Assembly: GCA_003615045.1 (NCBI GenBank)
Contig: ML014173.1
Span: forward strand, 1 to 64,000
From: Caulochytrium protostelioides
Taxonomy: Eukaryota > Chytridiomycota > Caulochytriomycetes > Caulochytriales > Caulochytriaceae
Reading direction: 5' to 3'
DNA: 64,000 nt
Shown here: in pieces, positions 52,605-62,116 of the stretch
Layout of the letters: every line of letters starts with the position of its first letter
Position numbering within the stretch: position 1 is the first letter of the stretch
Translations under genes and position numbers: made by a program
The notes under the pieces: generated by a model
What the model was told of the DNA's origin: nothing
The model's input: the letters and a program-made list of their open reading frames with translations, nothing else
Databases searched by the model: none

Positions 52605-53469
52605 GGCGCCGGCGTCGACAGGAGCAGAGGGCGGCGGCAGCGGCGGCGGCGACGGCGAGATGGGCGCTCGTCAGGCCCGATACCGGAGACGACGCGGACG
52701 AGAACGCGATGCTTGCCGGTCGATAGGCACGGTGAGCGGCGCCGCATGGGTCGCTACGGCAGCATCGAGCAGCAGTCGTCGGCAACGTCGTGGACCGCCG
52801 TCGCGCAGCGTAGGAGCTTCCGCGGCGCTGTCGCGGAATCGAGGCGGCGCGCAGGAAGGTCGGCACGGCGCAGCATGGGATCGGGAAGCTTATCCGAAAG
52901 CTTATCCGAACGCTTATCGCGGCACTGCACCAGTGGCAGGTGCCACGACTCGGCGGCGGCCGACTCAGAGGCGGCAACGCGATCCCGATGGGACTTAAGG
53001 ATCCTCAGCAGAAACGCGTTGCGGCCACGAAGCCGGGCCGGAAGTGTGAAATCGCTGCGCAGACCGCGACCCCCAACGTCGCCCATCGCTGCGGAGTCTA
53101 GCTGGCTTTTCCGAAATGGGGCGCCGGCCTCGAGCTGGGCCCGTGGCTGCGCCTCGCTGTGGCGAGATGGGCGTGACGACGTTGCGACAACCCAGTTGCG
53201 TTGATGCATGCTTATCCTTCATCAAGGGTTCGCGCGTGCCGCGACTCACGGACGCCGTCTGGCCTCCGTCATAGGTATCCTTCAGAGGCTCGACACGTCG
53301 CGTGGTCATTGATCGGCTGTCTCCCTGTGCCACGACGCCGATCGTTGCGGCTCTGCCGGCGTGCTCCTTCCCACGATTCCTGCTGCTCTACTGGCCTGCT
53401 CCTTGTCCCTATTCCATGCCGATCTCCGCATAACGGTTGATCCTGATCAGAGAGTACACCCATCGGGCC
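52605..53469. other. Divergent upstream region of TSC2 and TMEM115
   Basis: 865 bases with no gene. It contains three evenly spaced CTTATC elements (listed separately) and a fourth at 53211-53216. Open frames have no recognisable product. Confidence 0.55.
52889..52918. promoter_or_regulatory. Three GATA-type sites at 12-bp spacing
   Basis: CTTATC (GATAAG on the other strand) occurs at 52889-52894, 52901-52906 and 52913-52918, in a 12-bp tandem repeat of the CTTATCCGAAAG type. GATAAG is the core site of fungal GATA factors. The array lies 285 bases upstream of the TSC2 ATG and 552 bases before TMEM115. Confidence 0.45.
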
Positions 53470-54402
53470 ATGTCGTATACGGCGTCGACATCGACATCCG
53501 GCGGCGCCACGTCGCTGTGGACGCGCAAGATCGGTCCGGCGAGCCGCTGGCTCGTGGCGGCCACGATCGGCATCTCCGTGCTGGGCTTTCTGCACCGCGC
53601 GACCGCTGGCGGCCGGGATCCGTTCGCGCTGCGCCTGCCCAACCCGCTTGCCGCGCCGTGGACGCTGCTGACCGCCGGCTTCTATGAGACTTCGCTGATC
53701 GCCTTCGTCGCCGCAGGCGTGGCGCTGGCGGAGTTTGCGACTTACTTCGAGCGTGCCTGGGGCGCTCGCGAGCTGCTCAAGTTCGTTGCCGTCACGCAGA
53801 TCGCGTCCTATCTCGGGGTCTACGGCCTGATCCTCGTCGACAGCGCCGTCACATTCAACCGTGAGATCCTGCTCGGCCGCACCCACCATACATGCGGCAC
53901 GGGCGCCTTGATCTGTGGGTTTGTCGTTGCGTTCCGCCAGGTCATTCCCGAGCACACGGTGAGCCTGTTCCGCATCATCCGCGTGCGCATCAAGCACCTG
54001 CCGCCAACCTACCTGCTCGGCTCGACCCTGCTCTATGTGCTGGGCCTCATCCGCGTCGAATACTACATCCTGCTCTGCGGGTTCATCACCTCGTGGATCT
54101 ATCTGCGCTTCTACAAGATGCAGGACGGCTTGCAAGGCGACCGCAGCGATACCTTTTCATTCGTATCCTTCCTGCCCGAAGCACTGCAGGCTCCCGTCAC
54201 GCCGTCCATCAATGCGATCCACAACGTGCTGATGGGCTTCGGCATCGTACCCGCCACGGGGCCGCCGCCCCAGCTGCCCACCGACCGACGCCAGGTTTTG
54301 TATACGGAGACCGACACGTATGCTCCATCCACGCCCGCCACAGGACCGCCGATCCACGCTTCCTCGCATCACCGCCTTGATGATGCCGAGCGTCGCAGGT
54401 AA
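53470..54402 (+). CDS. TMEM115: TMEM115-like Golgi rhomboid-like membrane protein
   Basis: Multi-pass protein of the TMEM115 (DUF1751) family, a rhomboid-like fold without protease residues, implicated in Golgi-to-ER retrograde traffic and glycosylation. Diagnostic segments in the 310-aa product are PWTLLTAGFYE (63-73), WGARELLKF (97-105), FRQVIPEHTV (155-164) and SWIYLRFY (208-215). Hydrophobic segments occur at about 27-41, 74-92, 106-124, 143-158, 181-194 and 197-213. The C-terminal 90 residues are Pro/Thr-rich and cytosolic. The frame opens at TTG 53437, but ATG 53470 is the first ATG. No Ser-His catalytic pair typical of active rhomboids was seen. Confidence 0.85.
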   Translation: MSYTASTSTSGGATSLWTRKIGPASRWLVAATIGISVLGFLHRATAGGRDPFALRLPNPLAAPWTLLTAGFYETSLIAFVAAGVALAEFATYFERAWGARELLKFVAVTQIASYLGVYGLILVDSAVTFNREILLGRTHHTCGTGALICGFVVAFRQVIPEHTVSLFRIIRVRIKHLPPTYLLGSTLLYVLGLIRVEYYILLCGFITSWIYLRFYKMQDGLQGDRSDTFSFVSFLPEALQAPVTPSINAIHNVLMGFGIVPATGPPPQLPTDRRQVLYTETDTYAPSTPATGPPIHASSHHRLDDAERRR

Positions 54403-54676
54403 GTCGACACGTCGATGTTCCGGGGATTTTGATGGCGCGAACCCTCGCCGTGTCAGCGAAAAATCTTCAAACTCACGGATGGCTGATGATTGAATGTTGC
54501 ATGCCCATGTGATGATAGACAACTCGCGCTCAAGGCCCTTGAATCCCGGCTGGGCGAGCAGGCGTCGTCATGACCCTGTCGGAACGACAAGACCGCCAAG
54601 CCGGTTGAGCCATGAGAGCAACAGCATGCGCAGTCTGTGCGTGAAGCGGCCGCATGGTGTCGTTGTCACGTCGCGC

Positions 54677-55598
54677 TTATTGTGCCGCGCCATCGGCGGC
54701 CGAGGCCACCGTGGCTGCCGCGGGCGGTCGGACGGCCATAAACCCGTCCGCACTGTCGAGCTCGTCCACGACCAGCGGCCGCGGTGACGTCGCCACGGGC
54801 ACATCGCTCGGCGGCGGCACCGGCGCCGCATCGACGTTCGCCGTCGCCACCGCGTCATCCATACTCGTCACCAGCAGCGTCCGCTCCAAAGCGCGCAGGT
54901 ACCGCGGCACGGTCTTGTGGTTCTGCGTCGGATACAGCGCGAGCTCTGCCAAGCGCTGCAGCGTGAAGGGCGGCTCGTCGAACTGGTCGAGGATCGTGAA
55001 GAGGTGCGCGAGCGTTTCGATCTGCGAAGCGAGCGCCGCCAGCGCATCCTGTCGCGGTGGCGGCGACGCGGCGGCCGGCTCGGGCGCCGGCACCGGTGGG
55101 GCGCCGGGCGACGGCGGGTCAGCGACCGCTGCCGCCGAGAGCGTGTCGACGGGCGTTCCCGTCTCGTCGTTCGTCTGGGAATGGATATGGGCCGCAATCT
55201 TGAACTTGATAAGCTCTTTCACGTGGTCCCACGGATACGCCAGCTCCGACGTGTCGGCGACGGCGCCAATGATCTCGTCATACTCGGGGCGCCAGACGCG
55301 CTGCTCCGCGGGGGTTTCAGCGAACGCTAAAGAGGACCCATGGGGGAAAAGGCACCATCCGCGATCGAGGGTCGCGCCATCCCATCCCACATCATCGCGT
55401 ACCGTATGTAACCAGCCCCGATGATACCGTCGCAGAACGATGGGCGTCAATACAGATATGAATGCCATGCCATGTTAGTCAGCTATCGATGCGATTTCTA
55501 GGCACAGCGTGACCACCGACCCCACATTCATTGCCGAGGCGCGTCGCTCTCAGGCACTTACCCGCCAAGCGTTGCTCTATCGACGGTTCGGTCGTCAT
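54677..55598 (-). CDS. PPP4R2: Protein phosphatase 4 regulatory subunit 2, one intron
   Basis: Regulatory subunit of PP4 (yeast Psy4), which targets the phosphatase to DNA-damage substrates. The gene is spliced. Exon 1 is 55562-55598 (MTTEPSIEQRLA plus one base) and exon 2 is 54677-55326, together 228 aa. Joining in phase gives AAFAETPAEQRVWRPEYDEI. Family features are YPWDHVKELIKFKI (43-56), matching human 'QWSQFKGYFIFKL', and FTLQRLAELAL (133-143), matching 'FTIQRLCELL'. A Pro/Ala insertion of about 40 residues lies between the two halves. Reading without splicing would start at ATG 55468 and give an atypical N-terminus. It is head to head with NFU1. Confidence 0.85.
55327..55561 (-). other. 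PPP4R2 intron
   Basis: The donor is GTAAGT right after the first exon. A branch-like CTGACTAAC is at 55474-55482 and the acceptor CTCTTTAG ends at 55327. No AG occurs on the minus strand between the branch site and the acceptor, about 146 bases, which supports this 3' end. The splice joins phase 1 to phase 1. Confidence 0.8.
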
Positions 55599-56436
55599 CA
55601 CGGTATTTAGCGCGGCAAATCTAAGGGTTCAAGGCCGCTCTTGTGGGTTTCACTCGGACGGGGACGGCGGTAACGACGCAATCGAATGTCGCTAGCAGGA
55701 GGTAGCGATACGGCCAGAAAATGCAGCGGTGGACCGCGGCGGGATGTGATACTAGGCAATAGCGAAGGCGAGGCTGGGAACAGGGGGTGGGTCGGTGACG
55801 GCGCTGACGAACGGATCGGCCGCCTCGGATCAGCCAACCAGCATGTCCATCCGTCGTGATCGGCGTCATCACCATCCTTCCGGTTGCTCGTGTGGATGGT
55901 CATATCGCGCTCGCGCCTTCATAGGAGGACCCGGCATCGTCGTGCCGCAGATCGTTCGCGCGTGGCTTCGTCGATGCCGTGCCGCGGCCCGCGGGGCCAG
56001 TCGTGGCGCTTTCTTTGAGGTGCGCGCAGCGCCACAAGACCCTCGCTCGGCAGCGGAGTGACGCCGCCGGCGGCACGGCAGCAGCGGCGGGCTCCGAAGT
56101 GGGGGCGCGCCGCCCAGCGTTCTGCCATTCGTCATCATACCCGTCGACGTTCTGCAAAAGGCAGCGAGACCTTCGGATCGGCGAGCAGCGATGGCAGTGA
56201 TACCTTCCCACGTCGGGTGCGATCCTTCGTTGAGCAGATACGTTGACACGTGCATGCGTGCCATGCCTACCTGCTGCTCGTGCTACGTGGTGATCCGACG
56301 TTGTCCCTCGTTGTCTTCGAGGTGACATCATTTGAACGTCCGCGCCATCTCACGGATGACGGACAACTGCCATTGACCGCCAACATTTGCCGACTTCCAT
56401 CGATCCATTCGTTCTGATCATCTCATTACTGCAATC
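55599..56436. other. Divergent upstream region of PPP4R2 and NFU1
   Basis: 838 bases with no recognisable gene or RNA. It presumably holds both promoters. TCATT/CATTG-rich sequence lies just before the NFU1 ATG. Confidence 0.55.
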
Positions 56437-57240
56437 ATGCTGTCTCGAGTGACGCTCCGCGCGCTGCCGGCGGCGGCCGTCCGTGCCACCCCGCCCGCCA
56501 TGCGCTTCCGCGCGCTGTCCTCCATGATGCGCGCCGCGACGCCGTCCTCGCAGATGCGTGTCGCCGCGTCCCGCCGCGCGCCATTGTTCCGGTATGACAG
56601 CCGGCGGACGATGTTCATCCAGACCGAAGGCACGCCGAACGTGCATGCGCTCAAGTTCCGCCCGGGCGTGCCGGTGCTGACGAATGGGCAGACGGCGGAG
56701 TTCTTGACGCCGCGCGAGGCGATGGCGTCGCCGCTCGCCAAGAAGCTGTTTGCGATTGACGGCGTCGAGAGCTGCTACTTCGGCCCGGACTTCGTGACCG
56801 TCGTCAAGGAAGAGGACGCGGTGTGGCAGGTGATGAAGCCCGACATCTACGGCAGTATCATGGATTTCTTTGCGAGCGGCGAGGCTATCATGACCGATGC
56901 CGCCACGCTCGAAGCCAGTGACACCGCGATCCTGCCCGAGGATTCGGAGACCGTCGCCGCCATTAAGGAGCTGCTCGACACTCGCATCCGGCCGACCGTC
57001 CAGGAAGACGGCGGCGATATCGAGTACCGTGGGTTCGAAGACGGGATCGTGAAGCTGCGCCTCCGCGGCTCGTGCCGCACGTGTGACTCGTCCGTCGTGA
57101 CCCTCAAGCACGGCATCGAGAGCATGCTCAAACACTACGTGCCGGAGGTCGTCAGCGTGGTCCAGGAGCAGGACGAGACCGAGGCCATCAACAACCGCGA
57201 GTTCCAGCGATTGGAAGAGAAGCTGACCTCCTCGGCCTAA
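56437..57240 (+). CDS. NFU1: Mitochondrial Fe-S scaffold NFU1
   Basis: Late-acting carrier that delivers [4Fe-4S] clusters to mitochondrial enzymes such as lipoate synthase. In the 267-aa product residues 1-55 are an Arg/Ala/Ser-rich targeting sequence. The Nfu N-domain covers about 59-152 ([16 protein letters not shown] ... [15 protein letters not shown]). The C-terminal NifU-like domain, about 172-245, carries the cluster-binding Cys213-x-x-Cys216 in GSCRTCDSS, a common fungal form. ATG 56437 gives a good presequence and the frame has no intron. It is convergent with COX11, with 262 bases between stops. Confidence 0.96.
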   Translation: MLSRVTLRALPAAAVRATPPAMRFRALSSMMRAATPSSQMRVAASRRAPLFRYDSRRTMFIQTEGTPNVHALKFRPGVPVLTNGQTAEFLTPREAMASPLAKKLFAIDGVESCYFGPDFVTVVKEEDAVWQVMKPDIYGSIMDFFASGEAIMTDAATLEASDTAILPEDSETVAAIKELLDTRIRPTVQEDGGDIEYRGFEDGIVKLRLRGSCRTCDSSVVTLKHGIESMLKHYVPEVVSVVQEQDETEAINNREFQRLEEKLTSSA

Positions 57241-57502
57241 GTTGGACGCTCGCGAATGCGGCGCAGGTCTCGTCGGATGCTTGCATCAGTATGCTTGCAT
57301 CATTGTGCTTGCATGGCATTCCCCTTCCGGGCGGTTGTCGTTTCCGCCATTTATTTCATTATTGCATGTACATAGCTGAGCATCTGGTATGTGGGTGTGG
57401 TTGGTGGCGGGGTCGAAATGCGTCGTCGCTTTCGCGCCGTCGATATCTATATTACAGTGGCGGGAGGGGGTCGAGGCAGAAGACCCAACGCAGTCGGCCC
57501 GA

Positions 57503-58360
57503 CTAAGACTGGTCCTTCGACTTGAAGAACGTATAGTGCAAGGTAATGTCATCGACATCGGCCATGCGCGGGTCGTTCGCGAATTCGGGGTCGATAAAGA
57601 AAAACACGGGCATATCGACTTCCTCGCCCGCGGCCAGCTTCTGCTCCTCAAAACAGAAACACTGAATCTTGTTGAAGTACTGCGCCGCCTTGTACGGCAC
57701 CACCGAGTAGGTCGAGAGACCCGTGATGTCCTCCTTGGCATTGTTCGTAGCCTTGAAGAACGCGAGCGCCGTCTCGCCCGGACGCAAGAACACTTCCTTG
57801 GTCTCGGGCACAAACTTCCACTTCATTTTGTCGGAAAGACTCGCGTCGAAGCGGATCCTGATGGGTTTGGCGACGTCGACGGGCACCATACTCTCGGGCT
57901 CGAAGCGCGTGTTCAGACCCGTGATGGGCGTGCCGTCGATGCCGGTCTGCGTGCAGATCAGCTGATACAGCGGCACGGCCGCCCAGGACATGCCGACAAA
58001 AAAGACAATCACCGACGCGCCGTACAGCAGCACCGACGTCTGCCGCTCCTCGCGCATGCGGCGCATCTCCATGATCAAGGCCCGCTGCGCCTCGCGGCTC
58101 GCAGCTGCCGACGCCGCTGCTGCCTGCGATGCTGATGCTGATGCTGCAGCATGCGACGCCGACGTGGCGGCCGAGGCGAGCCGCATCGATGCGGAGGCCG
58201 CAGCGGGCGTCGTCGTAGCCAAGGACCGCGGGAACATCCAGCCGGCGGGCACGAGGCGGCGCGTCGCCCCGCCGACGGACGCAAGGCGGGAGGCGCGGCA
58301 GACGGTCTGGGCGGCGAAGGCCATGCCGCGCCATTGCAGCGCGCAGCCGATCGGGCGCAT
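57503..58360 (-). CDS. COX11: Cytochrome c oxidase assembly protein COX11
   Basis: Inner-membrane copper chaperone that builds the CuB site of cytochrome oxidase subunit 1. The 285-aa product has a targeting region with an Ala/Ser-rich, partly repetitive segment (about 52-90), a membrane span at about 108-130, and Cys136 in LYQLICTQTG. The copper-binding CFCF is at 234-237, within KIQCFCFEEQ. The tail VDDITLHYTFF is typical. The frame opens at a GTG (58441); ATG 58360 is the first ATG, and ATG 58324 is an alternative that still leaves a presequence. Confidence 0.96.
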   Translation of the reverse strand: MRPIGCALQWRGMAFAAQTVCRASRLASVGGATRRLVPAGWMFPRSLATTTPAAASASMRLASAATSASHAAASASASQAAAASAAASREAQRALIMEMRRMREERQTSVLLYGASVIVFFVGMSWAAVPLYQLICTQTGIDGTPITGLNTRFEPESMVPVDVAKPIRIRFDASLSDKMKWKFVPETKEVFLRPGETALAFFKATNNAKEDITGLSTYSVVPYKAAQYFNKIQCFCFEEQKLAAGEEVDMPVFFFIDPEFANDPRMADVDDITLHYTFFKSKDQS

Positions 58361-59506
58361 GGCGATGCGGATAGGTGAGGAAGATGGGGTGCAGAGATGA
58401 CCTTGTCCTGGAACAGTCCGTGGTAGATACGGGGTCGGCACGTAGCGCGCAGGAGCAGCAGCAGGTGACCTGTCACGTGGCCGCTTGGTCGTCTCAGCCG
58501 CGCTCGTAACAGGCAGCCGTACAATTAACAGAAGGGCGTAGATAATCGTGATTCTCTGATCACATCGAGAGAGATGGCGATCCCTAGGGATGTCGGAGAT
58601 ACGATGGCGAGGACGACGCGGCTCGAGTCGTCGGAGTTTGCGTTCTGCATGGCCCCCGCATGCTTGAGCATCTGTCAGAACCCGCGTTCAGGGGTCATCT
58701 CCACACCCATCGTGTTGTTTCCTCTCCTCCTGCGAGTCACACATCTGACAGCCCAGCGGCGATACGTTAGGGCGGGCGAGCCGGATAACGCGAGCCAGTC
58801 GTCGGCAGGTGCCGACGCAGCCGCACCGGTGACGAGGCCCCGGCCAGTCTAGCGCTGGGCCCCCGTCCAGCCACAGGCGGGATGAACGAGGGGCGATGCG
58901 CCATGTCCGGGCCTCTTTCACCTGCGGCGAAGTGGCGTTGTGGCACGTGGGCCACGAGGGCGATCGACAGCGTCGGGGCCAGCGACAGTAACCACGAAGA
59001 TCACCACCACGACAATCACCACATCCAACACGGCCATGTGCGTCGTGGTCGGCTGTGTCATCATGGACCGTGATCAGGTCATCGTATCCTCACCGCTGGT
59101 TCTGAGGATTGGAATCTTCGATTTCGGTCGGATACGGCGCCCCTTCGCATGCGAAAGCCGATGGACATGAGTCGACCCAAAAGGGCGAAAATTCATGTCT
59201 GCCTGTCCTCCGTCTTTTTGGTTCTTGACCCATCGTGGAATTAAGATCCCGAGAGCTGGGCTCGGATCTGGTCATGGACGCTATGTCAGCGCTGCGTGCT
59301 CGTCCATGATCACACTGTACCGCGACACGTGGGGTTGTGAGCGATCCGTATCATTGCTTCGCAATCATAAATCAATCATACAAAGACTGAGAGTCGTGAT
59401 TGCCTGTCTGACCTGAACACCATCCGAATGAATCAGAAAGAACGATGGGAATGAGGACAAAAGAGACTTTCTTTCAACTATTCCGTGTCATCGCCGTTCG
59501 GGACGC
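58361..59506. other. Gap upstream of COX11, no gene seen
   Basis: 1.1 kb holding the COX11 promoter and the 3' flank of the TPR gene. Base composition is mixed, with CCACCACGACAATCACC-like runs near 59000-59030. Short frames exist but none resembles a protein. No tRNA-like arms were found. Confidence 0.5.
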
Positions 59507-61597
59507 TCAGCGCGCCCCGCCGCCCAGACGCCGTGTCGACAGCACCGGTTCCATGTGCGGCTGCGGCCGCGGATTCAACGGCGGCCGCACCGCGTCCGGC
59601 CGACTCGTTGCCCCGGGGCGTGCCTCCGACTTGATGGGTGTCGCCGCGAGCTGAGGCAAGAAGCCCAGCGGGTACACGGGGCGGTCGAGGGACGCGACTG
59701 AGCCGCGGCTGTCGCGGCCCTCCATTCCGTCCCTCCTATCGTGGCCGTCCGCCATGGCCGCCGTGGATGCCGACGCCGACCCTGACGCCCACGGACACAC
59801 CGGCACGGCCATTCCATTCAGCGCGGCCTGCTCCGCGAGGGCGTGGCGCTGCCGCTGTAGCTCGGCGGGGTGCGGCAGAAGCCGGATGGCCTGGTCGAGC
59901 GCGGCGAAGCGAGCGGCGAGCAGCCGCGCGGCCTCGGCGTGCCACGCGTCAGCGTCCCAGACGGCCTGGCCGTTGGGCCGCGTGGCGCCGCGGATCGCGG
60001 GCACGGCGGCCGCGGCGCCCGGCTGCTCGAAGCTGTGCAGCTGCATGCGGCGGTCGGCCCACTGCGCATACAGCGTCCAGCGCGACGCGTCAGCGGGGTC
60101 GAGCCCCAGCAGCCGCGCAAGGACGGCGCTGCCGTCGGCGAGATGGCGTCCGAGGTGGTGCCGGTACAGCGGATACGCGAGGGTCAGCTTGGCGGCGGGG
60201 AGCGGCGGCGCGCCGTCGTCGACGACGGCGTTCGTCGCGAGGCGCCGCTGCACGTCCTGGAGGAGCGCACCGTCGATGCGGCGCACCAGCGTCGGCCACT
60301 CCGTGCCGACCAGGTGGGCCGGAATGATGAACGTGAGCGGCGACCGGGGGTCGTCAGCGAGTTGGCGGAGCTGATCCACGCGCTGCGGCCGTCGATCCAC
60401 CGGCACGAGGCTCCATAGCGTCTCAGAGGCGTCGCGGACCTGCCCGACGCGGAATTCACACGTGGCTCGGAGCATGATCGCGTCGGCATACAGCGGATCC
60501 GTGGCGTCGGTGGTCGCCAGGTAGAGAAACGCGGACACGAGGTTCCCAAAGAGGTGCGGCATACTGGGTGATTCAGAGCGCAGGCCGATGCGAACCGTGT
60601 CGATATACACTTGCGCGAGCTCGCGTTGCACGGCCGCGTCCTGGTCCTTGTTGCGCTCGGGGTTCTGCAGCATCACATGATAGGCCGTGATCGCTGCGAC
60701 ATAGTCGCCCAGCTTATGATGGTATCGCGCGCACTGGCGATGCGTCTTCCAGTCCTCGGGATCGAGCTGCATGATCTGCTGCGAGACATTCAGCGCATCC
60801 CGTAGCCTCAATGACGCTTCGAGAGCTATGACCTGCAGCTTCAGCTGCTGTCGGACCTCCGAGACCCATCCGTCCAGCTGGGCGACAGCCGCATGGTCGG
60901 GCGCGATCTGCCGCAGCCGCCGCAGGGCCGCATACACATCAAGCGTCGCGCCCGCACGGTGCTGGATCCGCGCATGCAGGACCAGCAGCGCCGGGTCGGG
61001 CTGCTCCGTCATCATCTGGTCCAGCAGCGGCCGCGCCTCGTCGACCTGCCCGAGATGGATCGACGTGAGCAGCAGCTTCATCAGGAAAAAGGCATAGTCG
61101 GGTGAAGCCGTGATGGGCGCCTGGAACACGATCGGCCCGGGCGGCGGCGCGAGCGGGTCAATCGCCGCATCGGCGAGCGACGTTAACGAGGGAGCGAGCG
61201 GCGACAGCGACGCCCGCACGGGCCATGGTGACGGCGGCGTCGAGCCGTCGGCGAGGCGGATCTGCTCGATGCCCTGCTCGCACCAGTACCGGCAGGCGCG
61301 CCACCGTCCCGCGTCAAAGAGCCGGCTCACATGGACTTTCATCAGAACGCCGAGCGCACGCCGGGCATACTGGGCGGACGGCACGAGGTAGAGCACCTGC
61401 TGGAGTCGCCGAATGGCGGCCGGGAGATTGAGTAGTGACGTCTGTGCCACGGCCACGTGGTAGTGGTAGGTCGCCACGTGCGGGCAGAGGTGCAGCGCGC
61501 GGTACCAGCGCTGGAGCGCGGCACGCGGATCGCTCTGCAGCAGCGTGAGTGCTTGTGCATGGTACTGCGCCGCCTGGGCTTGCTGCAGCGCCTCCAT
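59507..61597 (-). CDS. TPR-repeat protein, function unassigned
   Basis: 696 aa with tetratricopeptide-like helix pairs in two blocks. One block is near the N-terminus (about 5-95: YHAQALTLLQSDPRAALQRW, LLNLPAAIRRLQQVLYLVP). The other lies in the middle (about 170-400: IHLGQVDEARPLLDQMMTEQ, LRDALNVSQQIMQLDPEDW, LGDYVAAITAYHVMLQNPE). The C-terminal third has few recognisable features and ends in a Pro/Arg-rich tail. ATG 61597 begins MEALQQAQAAQYHAQ. I cannot place it in a named family. Flagellar TPR proteins such as TTC16, or an assembly scaffold, are possibilities only. Confidence 0.7.
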   Translation of the reverse strand: MEALQQAQAAQYHAQALTLLQSDPRAALQRWYRALHLCPHVATYHYHVAVAQTSLLNLPAAIRRLQQVLYLVPSAQYARRALGVLMKVHVSRLFDAGRWRACRYWCEQGIEQIRLADGSTPPSPWPVRASLSPLAPSLTSLADAAIDPLAPPPGPIVFQAPITASPDYAFFLMKLLLTSIHLGQVDEARPLLDQMMTEQPDPALLVLHARIQHRAGATLDVYAALRRLRQIAPDHAAVAQLDGWVSEVRQQLKLQVIALEASLRLRDALNVSQQIMQLDPEDWKTHRQCARYHHKLGDYVAAITAYHVMLQNPERNKDQDAAVQRELAQVYIDTVRIGLRSESPSMPHLFGNLVSAFLYLATTDATDPLYADAIMLRATCEFRVGQVRDASETLWSLVPVDRRPQRVDQLRQLADDPRSPLTFIIPAHLVGTEWPTLVRRIDGALLQDVQRRLATNAVVDDGAPPLPAAKLTLAYPLYRHHLGRHLADGSAVLARLLGLDPADASRWTLYAQWADRRMQLHSFEQPGAAAAVPAIRGATRPNGQAVWDADAWHAEAARLLAARFAALDQAIRLLPHPAELQRQRHALAEQAALNGMAVPVCPWASGSASASTAAMADGHDRRDGMEGRDSRGSVASLDRPVYPLGFLPQLAATPIKSEARPGATSRPDAVRPPLNPRPQPHMEPVLSTRRLGGGAR

Positions 61598-62116
61598 GCT
61601 GCATGGCGCGCGCGTCGGTCCTGGAGGGGATCGGCCCGGTAGCGCGCTCGATGCGGAACTAATGATGGCCGGTGGAGCACGCAGCGGGCGCTGCGAGTTT
61701 GGAAATCAATTAACTGACCATGAGGATTACGTTGATACCCAGGCGCCCAAGACCAAGTACATCTGACCATGCTATAGTCACAGCCACGTTTGTTTGTGAG
61801 GAGCTCGGGATCACTTTGGGACGGGACCGCTCATCACCGGTGCTGGTTTGGCGTGAGATCGGCCCCTGTCGCCGTGGGGGAGGGGGGCGACAATCTGTGG
61901 CCGATCGGCAGTTTCATTCCCCGCCATCGCTTTCTGCGATGGGCGCGACCGCCCATCGCGTCGCAGGCATGTGCCGCGTACTTCGACATCCTGGCCCTGC
62001 CATCCGAGATCGGTCCGAGACGTGTATACCGCACCGAGGACCGATGCGATGAGAACGACTCGCATGGCCAGGAGACTGCCCCCGATTACGTTGATGCAAA
62101 AAAAAGGCGGGGGCGG
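61598..62116. other. Upstream region of the TPR gene
   Basis: 519 bases between two minus-strand genes. I see only promoter-like DNA with AT-richer patches near 61700-61790 and an A8 run at 62099-62106, just past the NmrA-like stop. Confidence 0.5.

Noticed and set aside
54677-55468. PPP4R2 as a single exon from ATG 55468
   Set aside because: That N-terminus is unlike the family and runs through a branch site and acceptor. The spliced model fits in phase.
52605-58360. Operon-like functional cluster of mitochondrial and regulatory genes
   Set aside because: The genes alternate in strand and have separate promoters and introns. NFU1 and COX11 being neighbours is probably chance.
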